A DNA stretch of 64,000 nt, taken from assembly GCF_011397635.1 (NCBI RefSeq), contig NC_064756.1:18442907-18506906 (forward strand), read 5' to 3'. A program made the translations under genes and the position numbers. This stretch comes from Epinephelus fuscoguttatus (lineage: Eukaryota; Chordata; Actinopteri; Perciformes; Serranidae). The notes under the pieces were generated by a model. It searched no databases. It was not told the DNA's origin and worked only from the letters and a program-made list of their open reading frames with translations. Shown one piece after another: positions 59,701-64,000 of this stretch (positions within the stretch are counted from its first letter, which is position 1; each line of letters begins with the position of its first letter).

Positions 59701-62700
59701 TCTCTCACAAAGCCATTGGCTACAAGCAAAAACAAGTATTATTTTTTCCTTCCTAGGTTAAATTTGTGGACGTCAATAAGGTGATGAATGTCAACAAAAA
59801 GGACTTCTTCCTGCATGTGTTTGATGAGCTGATGGCTCCCGAGTCTGACATGTTCATGTACAACGAGACCAAGACTCTGGCCTGGTTTCCTCCCAAGGTA
59901 AGACCAGTACATTAAAAAGAAAAGTAAAGGTGCAGCGTGTAGGATTTAGTGGCTTCCAGCACTTACATAAAAACCCTCTCTCTATCTCCAGTGTTTGGTT
60001 TGTCCTTTCTGAGCTACTGTAGAAACATGGCGGTGTAATGTGGGGGGTGTGATGCCCCGTTTTACATTTTGTAAGATAAATAAAGACATACTGTACATTT
60101 TACCTCATCCTGTGAAAACATGGGATGGTAAATGGTAAATGGTAAATGGACATGTCCTTGTATAGCACCTTTCCAGTCTTCTGACCACTCAAAGAACTTT
60201 ACACACTACAAGTCACATTCACCCATTCACACACACAATCACTCACTGGTGGCCGAGGCTACCATACAGTGTGCAACCTGCTACTCAGTAACCATTCACA
60301 CGCACTCACACACCAATGCAACATCCATCAGGACCAATCTGGGGTTCAGTATCTTGCCCAGTGATACTTCAAAATGCAGACCGGAGGAGCTGCTGATCGA
60401 TCCGCTGATCTTCCAATCAGTGGACGACCTGCTTTATCTCTGAGGGTCAGTCACTGAATTGTACCAAATCCTAATCATGTGTTTGTCATCAACCAAACAG
60501 CCAAAAGTGGACGAGAAGACTTACTTCCTGTTTGGCGTTCTGTGCGGCCTGGCTCTCTTCAACCACAACATTATCCACATGCCCGTCCCACTGGTTCTCT
60601 TCAAGAAGCTGCTCAGAGTCAAACCCTCACTGGATGACATGAAGGAGTTTGAACCTGTCATGGCAGAGTAAGATTTAAAAATGATGCTTCTTTTGTTGTA
60701 TTACTGTTTCAATCTACAGCTATTTTAAATGGACAAAAGTACTCTTGCTTTACTGCACAAAGTTAAGTCGTCTGTTTGGTAGTTTTGAGTTATAACACTT
60801 TATAGATGACATCTGCAGGTCACAGCTGTGTCAGTAACTCGACCCACTCGACTGGATTTGTGAAGAAATCTATATTTCTCGCATGCTTACACTGTGAACG
60901 AACAATCCAAAAAAGATTTCTGATGAATTGAAGTGAACAGTGGCTGCATAAACACAGACATGGACAAATAGCATGCATGGGCAAGCACATAAGTTTGAAC
61001 TTTGCTGAATGAAATGCACGAGCAGAGATCAAACCATGCACTTGACCGTGCGTGTTACTCGTATGCGTGATCGTTTCAAATAATAGTATGGTTTTAGCAA
61101 AAGTACATGTGTTTGGGAAGTGCTGAGCATACAGTGGTGGAAAAAAGTTTTCAGACACCGTTAAAATTTTACACAATCTCAAATATTATCATGAAATATT
61201 TGTGGAAAAATCTTTTTTGTGTTTCAAAAGGTGTGGCTGCATTAGACAGATACAAACAAATACAAATTATATTTTTTTGTTTATTGTTTCTAAGAAAAAC
61301 TAACAAAACTAAATTCTTGACAGTTTCAATATGTCAGTTCTCAACATTGTCGGTATCAAAGTCAACAAATAACAGAGAATGTGTTCAAAACTGAACAAAA
61401 AATAAATAAACCATCACATCATCAAATTAATATTTAGTAGTCCTGCCATTGGCACGTAGTAGAGCTCTAATCCTGGCTGGCATGTTCCCCACGAGCCTTT
61501 CACACTGTTGAGGGGTAATCTTGTCCCATTCTTCTTGAATTACTGCTTTTAATTCTTCTAAATTCTTTGGTTTATGCTTTGAAACAGACCTTTTGATAAT
61601 CCACCACAGATTTTCAGTGGGGCTCATGTCCGGGGATTGAGCTGGCCACTCTAACACCTGGATACTGTGCTCCTGCAGCCAAGTTCTACTGGCCTTGGAT
61701 GTGTGGTGTACTAAAAGAAATTGCACTTGAAGACCTAAGAGTGATTCTTAATGCAATATTTCACAAATGCATGGGGTGTCCGAAAACTTTTTTCCACCGC
61801 TGTACAACTGGATAAATAAGACTTGGATTAAACTGCACAAGTTGTGTGAGAGTTTGGTCACGGATGTTTTGATGTAGCATTACTGTTGTTAAACCTGCTG
61901 TCCTTTCACACCAATTCATCAAGAATTTCCTCTGTTGTTTGGATTCTTCGCTCACCATTGAGGCATGCAAGAATAACCTGGGTTTAGTTAGTGACTCTTA
62001 GATACAACTGCTCATTATGTGTGTGTGAAGTATTCCTTCAAATTGATCTTTTGTGTATTCATTGTGTCTTCAGGTCTTGCCGGTGCATGCTGGAGGACTA
62101 CACTCCCGAAAAAGTACAAAGCTCGGAGATTACTTTCACTGTAGGTTTCCTTCAATCACAGCCTTCCTGACTGCTGGTGTTATTTCAAACTTGTACTTAG
62201 GGCTGAGCAATATCCATATTATATTAATATCATGATATGAGACAAGATAACGTCTTAGATTTTAGATGGGCTGCATTACAGTAAAGTGCTGTAATTTTTT
62301 GACTGATCCAGGTGGTCTGTTATTTGCCTTTACCCACTTACTACAGTGCTACAATATTCTAATCTGGCTGTGATCACCATTCCTTACAGGTGCCCTGGGG
62401 TGGTGAGCAAGTTGAGCTCGATCCGACAGAACCTGGAAAACCTGTCACAGCGTCGAACAAGTATGTTTATACAGAACTGCCGTATGCATCAATCTGCACA
62501 GTGCTCACAGCAGCACAGATTTAGAGTTTGCCTCACAACCTTCAAACGTCTTACAGTTCAGTCAGTCTGTCTCTTTGGTATCCTCCCAACTTTGTAGTTA
62601 TTCATCCTCATGAGTTAAAACTGTCAGCCTGTAGAGAGCAGTGCACCAATAATGTCCTGCCATTCAGGATTTCGTGTGGAGTCACTGTTGGATTATATAA

Positions 62701-62947
62701 GCAAGGTCTCTGGACAATATCAGCACTCAGTTTGTACTATTTTAAATTATTTTTTCTTAATAGAAAAGAGTTCGTCGACGCCTACATCGACTACGCCTTC
62801 AACAAATCAGTGGAGGGAGTGTTCGAAGCGTTCAAGCAAGGGTTCTTCAAGGTGTGTGACATCGACGTGGTGGAGTTCTTCCAGCCTGAGGAGCTGCAAG
62901 CCGTGACGGTGGGCCAAGAAAACTACGACTGGGAGGTGTTCAAGCAG
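47044..62947 (+). CDS. Small HERC-family E3 ubiquitin ligase (21 exons, 3' end not in view)
   Basis: Exons: 47044-47263, 48278-48428, 48515-48591, 48820-49047, 50036-50127, 50223-50350, 50433-50587, 50939-50994, 51137-51228, 51325-51384, 51543-51639, 52360-52540, 52700-52851, 53973-54089, 54233-54331, 54481-54642, 59757-59897, 60501-60667, 62074-62140, 62390-62460 and 62764-62947. They join in phase to 899 residues: seven RCC1 repeats, a linker and most of a HECT domain. Small HERCs run about 1020-1060 residues, so about 120 residues with the catalytic cysteine are missing and should lie beyond 64000. HECT ligases accept ubiquitin (or ISG15, for HERC5) on that cysteine and pass it to substrates. 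HERC3/4 versus HERC5/6 could not be decided by eye, so no symbol is given. Confidence 0.9.
47264..48277 (+). other. Intron 1 of the HERC gene
   Basis: This 1-kb intron is AT-rich in its second half. Its one notable feature is the ISRE-like motif at 47569-47584; cgaaagttaaagcgcg lies about 20 bases further on. No mobile element was recognised. Confidence 0.7.
47569..47584 (-). promoter_or_regulatory. Interferon-stimulated response element-like motif
   Basis: The minus strand reads AAACGAAACTGAAAG, which contains the ISRE core GAAANNGAAA (GAAACTGAAA) preceded by a further AAAC. It lies in intron 1 of the HERC gene, about 520 bases after the start codon. IRF and STAT1/2-IRF9 complexes bind such sites. 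Small HERC proteins such as mammalian HERC5 and HERC6 are interferon-induced, so the location is suggestive, but function is not shown. Confidence 0.45.
48429..48514 (+). other. GC-AG intron of the HERC gene
   Basis: The exon ends ccaag at 48428 and the intron starts gcaaga. There is no GT donor that keeps the frame. It ends at acacag (48514), and the join gives an in-frame K-P-S-Q-V-P-L. AAG/GCAAG is the usual context for functional GC donors, the commonest non-canonical class in vertebrates. The intron is only 86 bases long. Confidence 0.85.
49480..49760 (+). mobile_element. Degraded Tc1/mariner-like transposase remnant
   Basis: Between HERC exons 49047 and 50036, broken frames on the + strand contain pieces of a DD34E-type catalytic region: a [13 protein letters not shown] segment (around 49637-49663), [14 protein letters not shown] residues, and an [14 protein letters not shown] segment (around 49751-49781). 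Several frameshifts and stops separate them, and no inverted repeats were located, so this is a fossil. Confidence 0.55.
50939..54331 (+). CDS. HERC gene, exons 8-15: linker between RCC1 and HECT
   Basis: Eight exons encode about 285 residues of helical sequence with no named domain, for example [52 protein letters not shown] and [17 protein letters not shown]. The arrangement matches the spacer of small HERC proteins. The GT-AG borders are good (gtgagt after 51384), and the introns carry a Tc1 derivative (51705-52204) and repeat tracts (53169-53920). Confidence 0.85.
51705..52204 (-). mobile_element. Internally deleted Tc1-like transposon
   Basis: The terminal repeats cactcactggacactttatt and its near reverse complement (aataaagtgtctggtgagtg) are intact and flanked by TA at 51705-51706 and 52203-52204. 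On the minus strand, residual coding sequence recalls the N-terminal DNA-binding part of a Tc1-like transposase (from about 52075 to 51760). The 498-bp length, against about 1.5 kb for a full element, and frame breaks make it non-autonomous. It lies in a HERC intron. Confidence 0.8.
53169..53202. repeat. (AT)n microsatellite
   Basis: Pure AT dinucleotide run in the 1.1-kb HERC intron between exons ending 52851 and starting 53973. Confidence 0.95.
53520..53920. repeat. Dispersed fish repeat with an internal (AAT)n tract
   Basis: Segments such as atctcatgaacaccttgag, ggtcaaagtcacttcg, gctgtatctcaagaattt and acttcactgtgacatcataa belong to a repeat I recognise from many teleost introns. A pure (AAT)n run (53671-53706) interrupts it. 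The class is unknown. Confidence 0.5.
54481..62947 (+). CDS. HERC gene, exons 16-21: HECT domain, N-lobe and start of C-lobe
   Basis: The HECT domain begins within exon 54481-54642 ([19 protein letters not shown]). It continues with the [10 protein letters not shown] and TLAWFPP segments (59757-59897), [14 protein letters not shown] and [15 protein letters not shown] (60501-60667), [15 protein letters not shown] (62074-62140), then [34 protein letters not shown] and NYDWE (62764-62947). These are typical HECT N-lobe markers. The donor after 62947 (gtctgc) is weak but sits at a plausible family boundary. The catalytic-cysteine segment was sought and not found in 62948-64000. Confidence 0.88.
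55223..56987 (+). pseudogene. gag-like region of the DIRS-type element
   Basis: Overlapping frames (55223-55564, 55242-55967, 56182-56823, 56553-56987) cover a proline/serine-rich start and a capsid-like part ([37 protein letters not shown]). A zinc-knuckle-like [14 protein letters not shown] follows, where the second cysteine of CX2CX4HX4C is arginine. The main frame shifts near 56550, and a foreign AT-rich piece near 56020-56200 breaks it earlier. Confidence 0.6.
56020..56205. mobile_element. Possible hAT-end fragment inside the DIRS-type element
   Basis: The segment starts tagggatgggtcatgatttt and continues with attttcgaatag and aaaaatcgatttttt. This resembles the TAGGG... end and attcgaat-rich sub-terminal part of hAT elements such as the one at 21106. 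No opposite end or target duplication is visible, so this may be a truncated insertion or chance similarity. Confidence 0.3.
57092..57193 (+). mobile_element. L2-type LINE tail nested in the DIRS-type element
   Basis: About 100 bases, ending tttcccctcggggattaata, aagtatataa and an (aaatt)n run, interrupt the reverse transcriptase frame between cgcaaat and actctgg. The tail is the same type as the minus-strand one at 24403. Because it sits inside the DIRS element, it is younger than that element. Confidence 0.75.
57287..58303 (+). pseudogene. Reverse transcriptase / RNase H part of the DIRS-type element
   Basis: A 338-codon open stretch starts within the reverse transcriptase fingers/palm ([18 protein letters not shown]) and reaches FLGITLDS and [11 protein letters not shown]. 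RNase H follows, with [16 protein letters not shown] and [15 protein letters not shown]. The catalytic YxDD-type box reads LLNDFL, so the first of the two aspartates is asparagine. Just upstream (about 57210-57285) the preceding [10 protein letters not shown] and [11 protein letters not shown] pieces are in different frames. Both changes argue against activity. Confidence 0.8.
58412..59454 (+). pseudogene. Tyrosine recombinase of the DIRS-type element, frameshifted
   Basis: Frame 58412-59017 holds the core-binding half ([40 protein letters not shown]). The GFPRCSEF box with the first catalytic arginine is in another frame (from 58936). Frame 59212-59454 holds the end of the catalytic domain: HSFRIGAAS (the H-x-x-R motif), then [13 protein letters not shown] with the nucleophilic tyrosine. 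All main motifs can be found, but at least two frameshifts separate them. Confidence 0.8.
59925..60110. repeat. Dispersed fish repeat, second copy of the 14835 family
   Basis: gtgcagcgtgtaggatttag, tctccagtgtttggtttgtc and ctactgtagaaacatggcgg mark this family. It lies at the start of the intron after HERC exon 59757-59897. Confidence 0.5.
60125..60440. repeat. Dispersed fish repeat beginning with tggtaaatgg units
   Basis: Three tggtaaa units are followed by cttgtatagcacctttccag, ccactcaaagaactttacac, acattcacccattcacac, cttgcccagtgatacttc and caatcagtggacgacctgct. This order is a widespread fish repeat. It ends about 60 bases before HERC exon 60501, and a spurious open frame runs through it. 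Confidence 0.6.
60862..62046. repeat. Palindromic repeat family copy C, split by a Tc1 derivative
   Basis: The left arm (about 60862-60970, with tctcgcatgcttacactgtg and aatccaaaaaagatttctga) is the reverse complement of the right arm (about 61900-61990, with caagaatttcctctgttgtt and cgctcaccattgaggcatgc). The right arm also matches copies A and B. A Tc1-derived element at 61130-61804 lies between the arms. The outer limits are approximate. Confidence 0.65.
61130..61804 (-). mobile_element. Internally deleted Tc1-like transposon with C-terminal transposase remnant
   Basis: Inverted repeats cagtggtggaaaaaagtttt (61132 on) and its mate ending at 61802 differ at only a few positions and are flanked by TA (61130-61131, 61803-61804). 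A minus-strand frame (61726 to 61427, 99 codons) is the last third of a Tc1 transposase: [33 protein letters not shown] and MPARIRALL. The catalytic glutamate box (ENLW) is kept. The deletion removes the DNA-binding region and the two catalytic aspartates, so the copy cannot move itself. Confidence 0.88.
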
Positions 62948-64000
62948 GTCTGCTGAAAACCAGGAGAAACTTTTGACTTTTAAATCTCAAAGAGAGTCAG
63001 AAATGCACATACAGACATTTATCCTTACACAATGATTTTAAAGTCAAAAATTCCAAGTTTTATATTAACTTTTGTTCAAAGAAATCATTTCAGACAAGAA
63101 TACAGTATCAGAGTATCATGTATTAGCTCATTTGTCTGCATTTTACATCACTCCCAACAGTTTTTCAATGGATACCATACATTCTCAGTTTGTCAGAAAC
63201 TTGAAATCTGAGTTAAGTTCTGGACTATTTTTATAACTTATTTTTTGAAAACAGTTTCTACAGTAAGGCACTTGTGGGGAAATCACTCAAGTCTAAAGCT
63301 ACCAAACAGCAACAAATTTCATATTGTTTTTTAGATTTTCTGGCAACAATTTTTATGAATTCATTGCTGCTTGGTAGCTTTGGAGTTTCCCACAATCACG
63401 CAAACTAGTCCATACCCACTGAGTGCACAGTTGCCCACGTACAGTTTCACATGGTGTGTGTTTGGGATACAGGTCATAGGAAATTGCAGATTAAATAGTC
63501 AAGTGAACCCATTAAGAAGAGCAATGTATTCAGACAGAGTTTTTGTGAATTTCATAGTGCGATTGCTTTATTGAAAGTACAGTAGATTGACCATGTCTGC
63601 GAGTAGAAAACGTGGGACAAACAGAATGACACACTGACAGTTTATGTACAGTATACCATACCATGACTTAGTCATACCAAAAATTAGAAAAAAACAAACA
63701 TTGGGCCACAGGGAGAGCCACAGCGGTCGGTCACATTTTAGCCATTTTTAAGCATTTTTCTGTTGTTATAGCGCCACCCAGTTGCCAATTAGAGTTAAAT
63801 TTCTCCAGTCACCTTGAGGCGTCCTGTTCTACATATCTACCAAGTTTAGTAAAAATCCATATGGCGGTTAGGCCTAGATAAGAAATTAGCTCTCTAGCGC
63901 CCCCATTTTGTTTGACCGGGTCAATAATGGAGGGGTCCCCTCAGATTATGTGTGGTCATATGCCTACAAAGTTGCGTGGTGATGGGTGAAACCCTTGAGA
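62948..64000 (+). other. Downstream of the last visible HERC exon, probably intron
   Basis: No HECT C-lobe exon was recognised in any + frame. From about 63700 to the window end lies a dispersed fish repeat (tatagcgccacccagttgcc; agtaaaaatccatatggcgg). The reading frame of exon 62764-62947 would stop at once (gtctgctga), so either splicing continues beyond the window or the gene is cut short here. Confidence 0.55.

Noticed and set aside
60132..60443. 103-codon open frame upstream of a HERC exon
   Set aside because: It lies wholly within a dispersed fish repeat and does not join in phase with HERC exons.

Overview
This window is vertebrate, almost certainly teleost (percomorph-type) nuclear DNA. 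The genes are split into short exons with GT-AG introns. The homologues are vertebrate proteins, and the repeats are typical of ray-finned fish: tRNA-headed SINEs, L2-type LINE tails, Tc1-like and hAT elements, TTAA-flanked palindromic elements, a DIRS-type tyrosine-recombinase retrotransposon and many (GT)n tracts. I saw no prokaryotic genes, CRISPR arrays, rRNA or tRNA genes.

Three genes lie head to tail on the + strand. (1) 7106-29673 is the 3' two-thirds of fchsd2, an F-BAR/double-SH3 endocytic adaptor. Eleven exons were found here, from the coiled-coil region through both SH3 domains to the stop; the F-BAR exons lie to the left of the window. (2) 34908-44766 is an apparently intact ten-exon gene for a NACHT/WD40 STAND protein of the NWD2 kind (about 1687 residues), with most of the protein in one giant last exon. 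(3) 47044-62947 is a small HERC ubiquitin ligase with seven RCC1 repeats, a linker and most of a HECT domain. Twenty-one in-phase exons were found; the last HECT exons, with the catalytic cysteine, are not visible and must lie to the right if the gene is intact. Introns and intergenic DNA make up most of the rest.

The repeats are layered. A hAT-type element sits inside an older palindromic repeat at the left edge. A Harbinger-like element with a Myb/SANT-like remnant splits a SINE near 5.3 kb. TTAA-flanked elements with very long inverted repeats lie at 11.2-12.1 and 17.9-19.5 kb. A fragment resembling a Penelope-type element, with a hammerhead-like core, sits in a DNA element at 25.2-25.9 kb. 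A nearly perfect 60-bp hairpin lies at 36.2 kb. A decayed 4.6-kb DIRS-like element fills a HERC intron at 55.05-59.69 kb and itself carries a LINE-tail insertion. A Tc1 derivative interrupts another palindromic repeat at 60.9-62.0 kb.

No wholly new biological system is evident. The points most worth checking are the loss of the expected Walker B aspartate in the NACHT gene, an interferon-response-type motif and a GC-AG intron in the HERC gene, the hammerhead-like motif, and the family of palindromic elements sharing one terminal signature. Homology statements rest on recognising the translations by eye; no database search was run.
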